This document shows, in pieces, positions 1 to 14,100 of a DNA stretch of 64,000 nt. The notes under the pieces are model-generated. The model worked only from the letters and a program-made list of their open reading frames with translations, did not search any database and was not told where the DNA came from. Position 1 is the first letter of the stretch. Every line of letters begins with the position of its first letter. The DNA is taken from assembly GCF_004210375.1 (NCBI RefSeq), contig NC_134830.1, positions 47,001,094-47,065,093 of the forward strand. The letters are read 5' to 3'. This stretch comes from Tachypleus tridentatus (taxonomy: Eukaryota; Arthropoda; Merostomata; Xiphosura; Limulidae). The position numbers were made by a program, and so were the translations under genes.

Positions 1-844
1 AACTACTTCTACCTTTGTTCTGGGTTTGAAGACAAAAATTCTCTTTGCAAGAGCAGGGGTCAAGGTATGACTGCCACAACATTTAATAGTGACATTAGGC
101 TTCGGACATCAGGGTAATAAACTATTCATTTTACTGTACACTGTTAATTTAGTGATTGTTCATGGTAGAAGATATTAAATACCACGTACAATATACAAGA
201 ATATTGAATAAAAACTGCAGATACAATTTTGAAGGTTCTAAAGGTTATGTGAAAAAGCAAAAATCTGTAAGGTGGACATAAGTATTCTTCAGATGAACAT
301 CATGAACTGTTAGAGTTTATGTCAAAATTGACACTGGCAATTCACAAATTTACACTTGTCACAAATATTTGGGTAACACACAATTTTTCTCTGTACAAGA
401 GACTTGAAGATTTTATTAAAAGATGCCAACATTTTGCACAGATACACAAATGAAATTCAGAATTATATTCAACATTCCTTCTTCAATACACTAAAGGTCC
501 TCACCAGAACAATCTCATGCACATTCAGTGAATACACACAGGGATAATCTTAAACACATATTAAGCATATTAATATTTATCAAGTGCAAGATCCTCAATA
601 TATTGAGAAATCAAAACAAGGAGTTTAATTTTCACTATATTCACATCAGTTCAACCTAGTCTTAAATTAAGATATGGGTGGGAAAATTCACTAGCTGATG
701 CACACAACTATCAACTTATTTGGCATAAACAGGATAATTATACGTATTTAGATATTATTCAGTATATTATAGTGTATACTATAATGTGAATAATGTAAGT
801 ACAAGCTCAAGGCTAGTGTGGCTCTGTTTTCACAAACCACACAC

Positions 845-985
845 TTGCATTTCATGATCACAAGAAACCCACTTGAAGTAAAAATGTATCCTTAAGATGG
901 CTGGTATAGAAATTAAAACTTTAATTAAAATAAAGTACAGAAAAATGTTTTAACCTTCTTGATCTAAGAAGGAAGATAGACAACT
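845..985 (-). repeat. Penelope-like element tail, minus orientation
   Basis: Read on the minus strand it contains the tail signature shared with other loci here: a decayed AAGAAGGTTAAAAC core, then TGTACTTTATTTTAATTAAA, a CATACCAGCCATCTT-like block and CTTCAAGTGGGTTTCTTG. No coding part is attached. Confidence 0.6.
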
Positions 986-1870
986 CAAACTCTTGTGACG
1001 ACTTACGGTGGATGGTTCACTCTTATCCATAACTTCTTCACAGGGTACCAACATCACATGAAGTCGGGATGCTGGCTCCCAATCAAAAGAGTGAATTGTA
1101 ATTTTGTCATCTCAACTCCCACAGTTGGGTAAATGGTATCAAGAGGCAACATCAGTTAGTAAGGTGACGGCTCACTTCCAGTCATGATGTTAGAAAAACA
1201 TGAAGGTTAAAGAAGTCTCAGAAGAAATGAATAAAAACCTTATTACCCAATTACATTAGAAAGGTGAAGTGTGTTTTTCTTATAGCAAAGCCACATCAGG
1301 CTATCTGCTGAGCCCACCGAGAGGAACTGAACCCCTGATTTTAGCGTTATAAGTCCGTTGACTTACTGCTGTACTAGCGGGGGGCTATAAAGGTGAACCT
1401 TTCTTCTTCAAGGGAAACTGTTCGTCCACATTTCGAAAGCACCAAATCATTATAGCCATCTTTTTTTGTGGAACACATTCAAGAGGTACAGGTGGCCAAA
1501 AGAGGGACAACTTGGTATACAGGCCCATGACAAAGGCCTCCACTTGGGAAGAACATCATGGATGACAAATTGATTAGTACATACCCAAACATCAAGGGAG
1601 GGAGGAAAACCAAGAATGGTTGGAAATCTTATTCAAGCAATAAGGAAGGATGGGGTGAATAAGATATGGTGAAAAGGGATAAAACATCACATACTTGAGA
1701 GACAAAATCAATAAAGACCAAATTAGGTCTAGATGATTCCTCAGGCTTTCAATGGAAAGGAATGGCAAACTGTGGAAGCAGAAAAAGACAAAATCTTCAT
1801 CATTTTGTGCAGGCTTAGCCAATTCAGGAGGAGCCTGGGCAACATCTTGCGATGAAGGCTGGCTCATCTA
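960..1870 (-). other. Unidentified coding-like segments, possibly a decayed gene or element
   Basis: Three short minus-strand open stretches lie in order. One starts at ATG 1867 (MSQPSSQDVAQAPPELAKPA and on). One at about 1560-1395 includes VEAFVMGLYTKLSLFWPPV. One at about 1115-1010 includes HSFDWEPASRLHVMLVPCEE and ends at a GTAAGT donor. Stops and frame changes separate them, and a SINE is inserted between the last two. Base composition is richer than the flanks. I do not recognise the protein. It may be an unknown repeat or a broken gene rather than exons of VRK. Confidence 0.3.
1269..1388 (-). mobile_element. tRNA-derived SINE (family B) with 9-bp target duplication
   Basis: Read on the minus strand it starts GCTAGTACAGCAGTAAGTC (A-box region) and has a B-box-like GGGGTTCAGTTCC, followed by a body ending in TTGCTATAAGAAAAACACAC. 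It is flanked by the direct repeat aaaggtgaa at 1260-1268 and 1389-1397, the mark of LINE-mediated insertion. Same family at 52182 and 63490. Confidence 0.85.
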
Positions 1871-3960
1871 ATGTTCTATTTGTGTACTGCAAAAACAAAT
1901 AAAAATCTACAAAACTAAACTGACTAACTGTTGTTCCACACTAATTTTCACAACTTTCAGATTTTTCCACTGGTTAATAAATTCCATCAACATTCATCTG
2001 CTTCACTGACTGATTCAATAACCAATCATCCATCTACTCTAGCCTATCTTGCATTTTGTACTGCTTAACTCTTTCTGTACATGTCATCTTATTTGTTGAC
2101 TCAGATGCAAAATTTTATTAACCAACTACTTCATGAAAGTATGTCCTTAAGTTTGGTATCAAACTGTAAATTATAATTCAAATTTTCATATTATACATTA
2201 TTTAATTTCTTAGTTTAAAAGTAAACACAAAAAACACAAACATTGATTTATGTATGCCATGTGATATGTTGAGCACTGGCTCAAATTAGATGTTTCTGAT
2301 TTCAAAATAAAAAATCTATAGTTTTGTATGAATTAGGATCTCAAATCACCAATATTGAAAAATGAGAATAAGAAGTGAGAACTTCCTGACTTTTATATTT
2401 GTTTAGGATACTGCTTCTGTACTAAATCAAACACAATGACCCCACTCATTTGTTTCCATTTTAGGAAATGATCTCTTATATGCACTTACTTTTCTATATG
2501 ACATGTGAACAACCAATCAAAAGCTCTGAATATCCCCAAAGTGGTTTTATCAGCCATTTTCAAATGTAACAACAGTGTCTTTTTCTTTCAAGACAAACCT
2601 TCGTGCTGGTAAGTTGAGTCTTTAGCCTGTTCAAACTTTCATATTTTTTTCAACCCAAACACAGCTCAGTTACTACTTGGTAAATTATAATGAAATTCAG
2701 TGGTATCAGTAGAGTAATTTACAGTTTTGAGATATTCAAATGTGTGTGTGTGTACAAATAAAATGTGTTTCACATCCTCCATGAGCAAAATTTCTTAAGG
2801 CTTACCAACCTATGACAAGCAGCAACCAAGTATAAAATTCATAACTAGAAGAGGTAATTGTTTGTTTTATATCATTACTTACTATTCTATTGTTAAGAAA
2901 TATATGTTTAAAACTATATATACATGTATGTACATTATAACTGAAATTTGACTGTATTTTACAAAATACTAGCCCATTAAAACACAGACAGGACAGGTCA
3001 CTTTAGAAAGATCAGTTTTATATTCTTGGATATGGTAACATGTGTGCATATGCACAATGTCATTGTAACTTCTGTGATGCCAGCTAGCAATGGCTGAAAG
3101 TCAAGATAATAAAAATAATAAATATATATAAATATATAATTTATGACATTTAAGCTATTGAGACTGTGTTCTCAAGTTATAATCTGTAGTCATTCTTGAA
3201 AGAAAAAGTAATAAATTATGCTTATTTTCCAATTTTGTTATGGTGGTTAGGGGATTGGTCAAATATATCAAACACATAGAGATTATGATTCAATAGCAAA
3301 AATTACATAGAATATAAAGTTTTTTTCTTAAAAAATATTTGTTGATGTTGTAAAGATTTCACTTGTGAAATTTGAAATTTTTCTGTTGCATATAAATATT
3401 TTTAACTTTAAAATGAAAATTACTCTGATGTTGGATAATCAACATTCTGAAAGAAAAAAATTACAATATTTGATTAAAATATCTTAAGAGTTAATTCAAA
3501 AACCTCACATTTTGTGTATGAAAGTCTTGCAATGTTTACTAATTATCTGCAAAAATTTGAAAAGATATGCATACATTACAAAAATTCATAGTTTAAAAAC
3601 TTTCATGGATACTTTTGTTGTCACCTGATGGGTGGATTCTACCCAACACATAATGAAGGGGTTAAACTGTTCCAAAATTGTATAATATTCCAGACATTTT
3701 GCACATCCTTCAGCCAAACAACTATACATAAATCTGGAATTATCTACAACAGTTTGCATCAGTATAATGCTTTGTTACTTAGAGAAAGCTGTAATTTTAT
3801 GTTTTTGTTGCTTAAGATATCACAGCAAATAGAAATTAAATTAAACATTCTCTGCCACCTTAGAATAATAAAAAAAAAAAAAAGACAACTGCAACTTCTA
3901 AACATAACCACATACAGAAGTTCTGAAACTCAAAACAAAATATTGTAGGGCTTATAAATA

Positions 3961-4692
3961 CAGTGGAGCACCGTTAAGCCACGGTATTTGAGGGGTCAAC
4001 CTGCTTAACCGCGGCTTAAGTGGTCCGTGGCTGAAACCTTTGTGACTGAAAAGCCGAAATCACCAACAGCTGCGCCGAGGAGCCTCATCCGGGCCATTGC
4101 GTGATCATTATAATATTAATGTATAGACTATTCAGATACAATTGACAAGTGCCATTTTAACACAAACGACCAATGCATTGTGATGGTTCGCTTTTCCCTG
4201 CAAAATTTCGTCTTCCCGTGTTACATGCAGGCGGCCATGTCAATATGATATGCTCACTATTAATTCAGAAACTGAAGTGATTTCTATTGGGTTTGTGGCC
4301 AATATTTATACAATTCCATAAAAATATCGGATTATTGAATTAAAAATAATACTTTAATTATTGATCACTTTTTTCATGGACCTACCACGGATTAACTTTA
4401 ATGTATGGAGAGGTGTGATTCGGTAACAATGGCGGCCTCCATAAAGCTGACATAGAGAGCAGATAAGGTAGATTAACGGTCAATTTCTATTGTAACATAT
4501 TTTATTTATTCCCCAAATTAAAGCAAATCCTTTTTAAATATCCCCTTGAAGTTATAAAGACAAGGAGAGCGTGAGAAACTTTAAAAAGCCAGGTAGTAGA
4601 TTTAATACATCAAAAATTTTGGGACAAGACTTGCTACAGCGGCTTAAGCGATTTCACGGTTTACTGGTCTGCGGCTTAATGGCGCTCCACTG
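3961..4692. mobile_element. Non-autonomous pogo/Tigger-like DNA transposon (732 bp)
   Basis: The left end is CAGTGGAGCACCGTTAAGCC; the right end, inverted, is CAGTGGAGCGCCATTAAGCC. TA dinucleotides flank both ends (3959-3960, 4693-4694), the target duplication of the Tc1/mariner/pogo superfamily. CAGTG-start TIRs with a GTTAAgCC motif are typical of pogo/Tigger elements. No transposase ORF is visible. It lies in VRK intronic or downstream DNA. Confidence 0.85.
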
Positions 4693-5013
4693 TATCACTG
4701 CAATGGCATGACTAAGCAAAAAAATTTACAAAAATACAACACTTTTTACCATTACTTAATAAGTAATGTATGCCATTTAGATTTAATCAAGTTTGAATTT
4801 GACAAATATTGGCTGATGTATCTGTTCAATGCACAGAGAAGACATGGTGGTGGTGGGAGGATGACAGATCCAACCCCTTCCCCATGTCATTCCCTGTGGG
4901 GCTTAAAAACACATGTCAGGTTTGGTGGCAATTGATCCAGAAGCTAAAAACATGCATGTACCAACATTTTTTAAATAGCATTTGGTGTCTTCTTAATGTG
5001 TAAACTTACATAC

Positions 5014-5146
5014 CTCCAATGTGGGCATCTCGGCTAGTAAACTCGATAGTACCATCGTGAGCTTTACGAAGATCTTCCTTGTATTCTTTATGAGTTCCAT
5101 CACTATTATTATATCTACAAGCTAGCCCATAATCTACAAGGTACAC
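5014..5146 (-). CDS. VRK1: VRK coding exon 7 (DYG/activation loop)
   Basis: 133 nt after acceptor ATTCTAG; donor GTATGT. Encodes [12 protein letters not shown], then [20 protein letters not shown], the activation segment. It ends in phase 1, so at least one more exon is required. Confidence 0.94.
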
Positions 5147-8100
5147 CTAGAATATGAAGAAAACACCAGCTGTTGTACAGATACACAATCAGAACATGCT
5201 TGCTATTCTGTGGCACCACAACATAAGGTTAATTTGTAGAAATGTATTACTATTACATTAATACTATTTTTTTTATGTGTATAAGTGTCACAGATTCCAG
5301 GTGTGATGATGTTAACATTATGAAAAGAATTTAATTATAAAATTTTAATTAGGATTGTTAATATAGATATTTTCAAGAAAAATAAAAAAGCAATTAATTC
5401 TTAATATAAACAACTGATCAGGCATATTGTATTTATTATGGAGTCAAATATTAGGTTTGAAAAACAAAACTAAGTTGCATTATGCTACTTAATCCACAGT
5501 GTAGATGTCTCTAATGCTTCCATTGTAATGCACACGTAATTCTTTTCTAAAGCACCACCATACACGAACACACAATAGTCTTTGATTTAGTCTCAAAGTG
5601 TAGTATTAACCACACCTAAGTCTAGAATTTTGTTCTACTTTGAAGAAAGCATATTCTCCTTCAAACTTACTCGTTTCAGGTTTTAGATAAACAAAGAAAC
5701 ATTAAAAAATTATTTTTGTTTTTGACTGTGTATCTAAAAGTAAACCTAGCACTCAGAAAGTTGTTTATCAGTGAACATTACAGTAAAAAGAGCTGATGTC
5801 AATGTGATGCTCAGACAACATCCTATCTAAATAAACAATAAATTTTGTTTAGGCTTGCTATAGATAAGTTACAATTAAAATTCTTGATGTACAAACTCAA
5901 GCTGTCCTGAAATGCACTGAATATCTTAAGATTTTCAAGATATTATTTTCACCAATAAGTGCCAAAAAACCTTTCAATTAGGGCTTAAAGAAGTGTATTT
6001 GGAGATTTTCGATTAAACTCTATTTAATCAGCTGAAATATGAAACCTATATTTCAAGTGAAATCGCATAAAAGCAAAATACAAAGTTGTCTCCTAACCAA
6101 ATAAGTACTCTTATGAGCCATTGTCAAAGTTCTGCATTGTTTTATTCAAGAACTGTTGTGCCCATTCCTGTAAACTACAGAAAAAGGCTAAATCCTCGAG
6201 TAAGTCAAGTTATACTCTACTTAACATAAAATTAAGAATGTTCTAAATATACTAATCTTATTTTAAAAAATTGCTTATTTTTGTAATCAAGTGAATTGTG
6301 CATTTGTATTTCTTTAGTGAAGTTTTAAATGTTTTTATATTGTGAATCTTGTTTATGTTAAGGTTTAATGTAAATTACTTCAAGTTGGCAAACTTGTAAT
6401 TGTGACAGGCTGTAATTTTAAATTAATACTATCTATAACAGTGGTTAAGACAATGCTCATTTCAAGCTGATGAATAAAAATAAATAGTTAATTTAATACC
6501 ATGCCACTGAGGAAATTTTAATACTGCTTACAACTTTTACATTTTAGTGTTAAAAAATAGATTAACTGATTTTATTATTTATTTTCACTTACAATGCATT
6601 AAATATTGGTTGGTTTTCCTGCAAGTTTTAGCATGCTAGACTACAAGCTAGCTAGCACTTTCTCCAGTCCAATCAATGAGTAGTTGTAAAAACAAAAATT
6701 TCAAGATAAATCTTTACAAAAGCAATAAAATTGCACTTCCTAAGTATTTTGTATTTATAAAACAAAAAAAAATCAGTTTTTGTTTTATCACTTAGAAGTT
6801 CATGTAATGTACATTTTAATTATTGGTGTTACTATCAAAGCTAGTGTACAATGGTACCTTATGCCACACTAAAATTAACTAAAACTGTTATCAGTAATTA
6901 TATTTCTTGTTTCATTCTGATAAAAACTTCTATAATATGCTAATGACAAAAATCACCCAGAAATGATCAAAACTCTACAGGTAGAAAATGAATTCCACAT
7001 ATTTAAATAAATAAAATTAGAATTTCAAATACTACTTCAGTTTAAAAACTTAACTTTTAACTAAACTATATCCAAACTAAACCACAAATCTAGACAGTGC
7101 CAGATTAACCTACCATGGGGCCTCAAAGCACAAAATGAAAATGTTTTGCATGGTAGTTGTGAATATCTTATGTGAAATCAGTAATGATTATTCTATTATC
7201 TTATGGATTGACTTTATCAATAACTGATAATATAAGCTATTTACATATAACAGATGAGATACTGAGACTTCACCTCAATTAGATGACTATAAAAAGTTTT
7301 ATTTTTAATATTATTCAATAATTGTTTTTAAATATTTTTTTTTATTTTTAAGATACAAGCAAAATTTTTTGACACATCCAATTCTTATTCATTGCTACAG
7401 AAAAAGCTTTTATAGGCACAGTGCTTTATGGTGAAATTCACAATGTGCACTTGCTAATATGATGATCAAATTCTAAACTTCATAAGATCTCTTACTGAAT
7501 GTTTATCATACATTTCATCATGATGTTAAAAGTAGTTTATTTTTTACTAAGTAATCTGCTTTCATCAGTTTAAATGTTTTGGTTCAATTTAATCAATTAT
7601 ATAATAATATGTAGTCATGAAAACACAGAGCCCTAGGCAATGGCATTGTGTGCCTTATATGTTAATCTGATCCTGTATTTAAGAATTACTAATAAAGCCA
7701 TAAAAAAGAATTCAATACACAAAGATTCACACACCTATCTGTCCAATTTGAAAACATAATAAAAATAGTAATTCCTTTCAGTACCTGATTTTCCCTGCCC
7801 TTTCCATAACCTAGTAGCAGATTAGAAGCCTTAACGTCAGCGTGGATGTATCCAAAACTGTGAATGTACTCCAAAATGTCTAACTATGCAACAAAAAATT
7901 GTCAAGTGTGTTATAAACTTGTTCTCTATTAATACATTACAGCAAAGATATATAAACTTTCTTTGCACATACATTCAAATTACAACAGTAATACTATTTG
8001 TCACCACATAACTATTGTTACTGATAAACAGTGAATATAATATTGCAATTATCTGCTTTACTTTTAAAAGGATATTAAACAGCACTAAAACACATTAAGC

Positions 8101-11100
8101 TACATTACACTGAATTCAGAAACTGCATGAAGTTCCCAGCTAAACTGCTTTCAATTGTAGAGATTTTGGAACATAAGTTTTAGCTATTCTCAAAAAAAGG
8201 TCTGCTAGAAAGGAATTTTTTATTCATGCGGATGTTTAAAAGATTAGTATAATAACAAGACATTAAAACATACAAATAACATGTAAAAATGGAAATAAAA
8301 CATACAGATGTGATCCATACAGCAAAGATATCCTAGTGTTAAATTATTATATAAATTTATATAATCTAGTGTCTCATATGAATTACAATTATTCAATTAC
8401 AGTCACAATGTTCTTAGTACTAAAGTAATTGTTTGTAGTCAAAGCTTTTTGAAACATTATAACCTTTGCAAATGGGAAAACAAAGCCATATTTTACATGA
8501 CACACCAACATAATTTATAAAATACAATGCAACAACTGTCATGACTTCTATATTGAAGAAACAAGCAGAAAAATGGAAACTAAATTCAAAGAACAAAAAA
8601 AACACACCTTCACACATTTTTGAACATGGCAAGTCAAATAAACACAACATAACCATAGCAAACACCCCGATATTAAGTTGGGAATCAAATATAAACAAAC
8701 ACAAAATTAAAGAAGCCCTACTTATACAGCAACTAAAACCAAAATTAAACCAATATAAAGGAACACCTAACTAACAACCTAACATCCAACTGCAATTCCC
8801 TCTACAATCCCATACCCACTTATACTGTCTTCCCTAAGATGTATATGGCAACGGTCAGCTGCAAACTCTCTTTGCTAACCTGAAGATGGCCTAGGAAGGT
8901 TGAAACATTGATCTCTGCTTACCAATAAGTGTTAATACCCATACCAACCTTTCTCAGATATGAAAACTGTTTTTGCCAAATGCCTGCAGCTGACAATACT
9001 TACAATCTTGTCATTAATACTATTTTTTCACTACAAATTCAAAGCATACTATATACAGATGCATAAAGATGGCTACACTGATACATCCACACACTCATAT
9101 ACAAATTGCTACTGATAACTAGATGAAGCAAACAATGAATTGTTGATAATTTTCTTTTTTATGAGTAACTAATCTAATTATTATAAAAATGATAGACATG
9201 AGTTTTACTCTTATTTTTGAAATTTCACAATTCTTTCTAATGATAATTATTATTACAAAGTTATCTTTAAATTGAATGAACAAATTCTCAGTTATTAAAA
9301 AGGGTGTTATAATATACAATATATCTTTTCCTGAGTACGTTTCACACACATACTCATTTTTTACAACATAAATACCCACTGCAATATACTAATTCTAATA
9401 ATTAGATTCCAAAAATATCTTCATTAACTGTATTCAACTAGTGGCTCAGGTCTAGTCAAGAAAAAGCTTAATGTATCTGAAAACAAAACAGGAAGTTCAC
9501 TACTTACAATTCTAATTCCTAATGTGTAAACAGTTTTTTCAGGAAACATTTTATTGCTTCTGTCAAGAATTTTTTGTAGGTCTTCTCCAAATCTTTCCAT
9601 TACCATGAAACGATATTTGATCCCATGATATTCATGAGATCCTGACCCTATAAACCTTGGCATTCCTAGAAAATCTAAGTCCTTTTTCAAGACCCACTCA
9701 TCAACTGTAAACAAAGAAAAATATTCCAAACAAATATTTCCCTGTAAACAAAAAAACTGTCTTTTTTGTAAACTTGGTTCAATATTAGCAGAAACAATGC
9801 CATCAGTAACACATCTCATGTTAAATATTCCATTACATTAATAACATATCTCATGTTAAATATTCCATTACATTAATAACATATCTCATGTTAAGTATTC
9901 CATTACATCAATAACACATCTCATGTTAAATATTCCATTACATCAATAACACATCTCATGTTAAATATTCCATTACATCAATAACATATCTCATGTTAAA
10001 TATTCCATTACATTAATGAAACACATTTTACTATCACTCTACCAACACACACAGACATATATACATATGCATAAAATTAATATATATAACAATAGTATAT
10101 CTTTTATAGTGGAGGTGTAACTGTAACTGCTACCTTCAAGTTTTGCTACAAATGACTATGTCACAGTGTTAGGATTTCGAAAAAACAACAACAGTTGTAC
10201 AGAGAAAAGATTATTACAATTTGTTTTCTACACATTGTGTTAAAAAGGATTTTTTACATATGTATCAAACTTACTTTGTTCAGTTTTTGCCACACGATGA
10301 TAGAAGTGCATCTCAGAAAAGAGTGGTCCATTCGTGTGATGTTCCTGCTCAATATTTACAAGAAGTGAAACATTAAGTACATTTACTTATGACAACATGA
10401 AACCTTCACAGATTTTATTCAGAAGGATGAAATGAGGCACGTAATTGCTTAAAAATCTACACCATATCAAGTGACAAAGAGAACCCATTGTTTTCACTGG
10501 TGTTGAAGAAATAACTTATAATTATAAGGGATACTTGTAGATCAGTGATTCATTTTTATTCAGTGAAATAGTTACTTGTTCAATCTGAATGAAAAAAAAC
10601 AGTAAATATATGGTTTGTTTTTGCGTATTTTTTAACTCAACAATACATTTGATTTGTAGGAACAAACAATTTCCAAACTTTGCAAATATTAACAAATGTT
10701 TTACTTTGGTATTATTTCTAAGCATAATAGGAATTCTATGTAAATTTTAACTAAATTTTGTTGTAGTGTTACAGCATAACTTTCTTTTAACTGCACAAAT
10801 ATAACTTAAATTATTTGTGAAACTAAACATGAATTTACTTGTTCACTTTGAGTACAATTAACTTGCATCACGAAGCATGATGAAGTTATTTGACTCCCAG
10901 TGTCAGGGGTAATTTGAATTACAGACACATGGAACCAATTTGTAGACTTTACTCTCCCCACAAGTGAATTCAGGCTTTGCTAAGGCAAGCAGATACTGGA
11001 AAAAATTACATTCCTGTCCAGCTGGAAAAAGCTAACAATTTCCCAGAACAAGCTTAGTCCTGGCATGAAATACAAGTCTTAACAATTACCCTAAAACCTG

Positions 11101-14100
11101 CTGCATCAACATACGAAAAAACAGGATGCATGCATACACTTGTGCTCAACTTGTTCTGCCTGTGACCATCTAGATGCATCCTCAAACATATGTTACTGAC
11201 TCAACTTGAGTCACTTGTGGTCAAACAACCTTAACATTAGGGAGTTTGACAAGTAAATGAAACCACAAGTCTTCTGAACCACCTGACAACTGTTGTACTC
11301 ATAAGTGGGCTTCAGTACACCACACAATTTACCTCTATAGACAAAAATTAACACTGTGGGCAACAGCTACAGCAGCTGAAGTCACATCTTTCAGATGTTT
11401 ACATGTTTAATTGTTGATGGTACTTTATGCACCTACTACACTTAACATAGGAAATGGTTGATTAGGAATCTGAAGAATAGCAACCAAAAACATAGGACAT
11501 ATTTGACATTTTGGAGAACTCTGATCAAGCTTTTCAGTTTTTCAAATATTTTCACACCAGACATGGCAGTGTAAAGGTTACTGTGCAACATCAGAAAAAC
11601 TATAGACTGTTATACCTGAACACTTTAATCAGTATTAATTTTGACCAACTGAAGTGTGACATGTACTAAAATACAATTAGACTACCACAGTTTTCCATTA
11701 ATTCAAATGTATAGCTCTTTTGCACTACTTGTAATTATGTTTAATGCTTAACCCCTTATCTGCTACTTGAATTTAATTAATGCGTTATATGTCTGTATAA
11801 GTGATACACTGTTGAATGGCCACACAATATTACTTTTTTATCTATACATAATTGTTTTTATTACACCTGTTAAAAAGAATCAGAATCCAACAAAAGTTAA
11901 AACAAAAATTTATCATGAAAATGATGATACGTTGCTACTGATAATTACTAACAAATATACCTATAAAACAAGCTAACAAATATGGCTTCCAATTTTAACA
12001 GTAAAGATCCCATTAAACCTTAAAACTAACAAAATTAAAAGAATCACTTACAACTTTAATAACATATGATGCTTCTGGTCCTACTGTTTTTGTAATGTTG
12101 TCTGAAGCTAAAAGATAAATAAATTGAAGGTTTAAAGACCAGCACATTTTACTTTATTTTAAAATTTCAAAATACCTTCCAGTGTTAGTATTCAATTTCT
12201 AGCCTCATTTTACATTATCAAAGAAAACAGCACTATGTTAGTTCTATTCATCGGCATAAAACCGTACTAAACAAACATGTTTAAGAGCTTAAAAGTCTGA
12301 GAAGATACATAATAACAATACACAACCGTAACATCTTTGTTTAATAATAGTACTAGAAGAAAAAATGCCTCATTAATAACGCACTCATTTGAAGCAAGTT
12401 TTTTTTTTAATGTTTAAAACATAAGACTACTGTCAATATTGCCACTGTTTTGTTAATTTGTTCATACAATATAATTTTACATAGCAAATTTCTGTCAACA
12501 TAAACATAATCCAAATTTTCAAGCAGTGCATACAAGAATAAAAACTAAAATTATCACAAAACAAAATGCAATTATTACAACTATCCAGTAATCAATATTA
12601 TGATTAAATCAATCATCATGAAAATAATTAATCAAAACTAATATTTCTGATTACACAATCTTGTAAAGTTGAACTTCATAAATATTGTTTTGGTTTTAAA
12701 AAATGGATTTGCCAAAATTTAGCTATGCAGATTTGGAAAATAATATTCTTTTTTTTTTCCCTATCACATAGATTTTTTTTACAAATAGTTAATAAAAAGA
12801 AAACTCTTACTTAGGTGAAATTATTTTTTTTACCACACTGAACAATATTTATTATTATTTGTTAAAAAACAACAAACAGACTAAGAAAAGGGAAGAACAC
12901 TGATGTTAAATGAATATGTGTCCTTGTTCATCCTGATTTTTGTGTGAAACCCACATCTGTTAGTTTCAGAACTGTATGTTATGGTCTTTCTTTTATGTAA
13001 TTGTGTATTGAACATGTATTTTTCAATGACCAGCAGTAATCAGTCATCATGCTAATGTTCCACCTTCCCTGATACATTCTCTCCATTTCCCTGATGTCTT
13101 AATAAAACCTTTCCCCTTGTTTTTTGCTGATGGCTCCAAGATTTTCAGGGAGATAGTCAATATGTGGGTGTAAGAAGTGAACTTTCAAGCTCATATTACA
13201 ATCTAAGTCTTTAAGATTATCAAGTACATTTTTGACAATATTTTCATAATTTGGGTCCTTGTTGTTTCCTAAGAATTTGTCAATAACATCTTTAAAGGCA
13301 ATCTGTGCCTCTTTTTTCAACTTTCTTCATTGTCCTTTTAAACTGTTTATCCAAAATAAATTTCCTTATCTGAGACCCAACAACAATTCCTCACAAAGAT
13401 ACTTGAAACAGTTGCCATTTCTGTCTGAGGCCTTTACAAACTGTTTCATCAAGTCCAGTTTTGTGTGAAATGGAGGTAATACGGCTCTTTCTGTTTTTTT
13501 CAGTAAACTTTTACATTCAATGTTTATTGATCCTGGTATCAGACTGACTCTGTGTGGCCATTACTTCCTTATCCAGTGCTGATTTTGTGCTCCACTGCCC
13601 CCTTCACACAGAAAACATGGAAACTGTATAACCAGATTGTTTACCCAACAATACACAAAGGACTTTTAAGTCTCCACAAAGTATCCAACCTCGTTCTTTC
13701 TATTTGACCTTATTAGAAGAAGTTAGATTTTTATACCTTTCCTTCAAGTGAACTTAGATGAGCAGTAGGAACAGACATATATTATGTTACTATTGTAAAG
13801 GAGAACAACTTTTAGACTTCTTTTAGAGGAATCAATGAACAATCTTGGTCCACAGACTGCAGCTCCTAGTGTTGGTATTAATTTAGCAATATTGTTAAAA
13901 TAAACCAGTGAACCTTCTAGCAGAATGTATGGCTATAAACTCTTTCTTACAATTTCTGTACAAGTAAAATGATATCCCTGTAGAAAGTAAATTATTAGCC
14001 CAAAGTCTCGATTCTAAAATCTCTGAAGAATCCTTTGGAAGGCTCTAATCTTTCACCAAACCATTAAGTTCACCTTTTGTAAAAAGTTGTGGTTTACCAG

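Noticed and set aside
3628-3948. 106-codon plus-strand ORF
   Set aside because: Low-complexity AT-rich translation, no domain, no exon borders, poly-A run inside.
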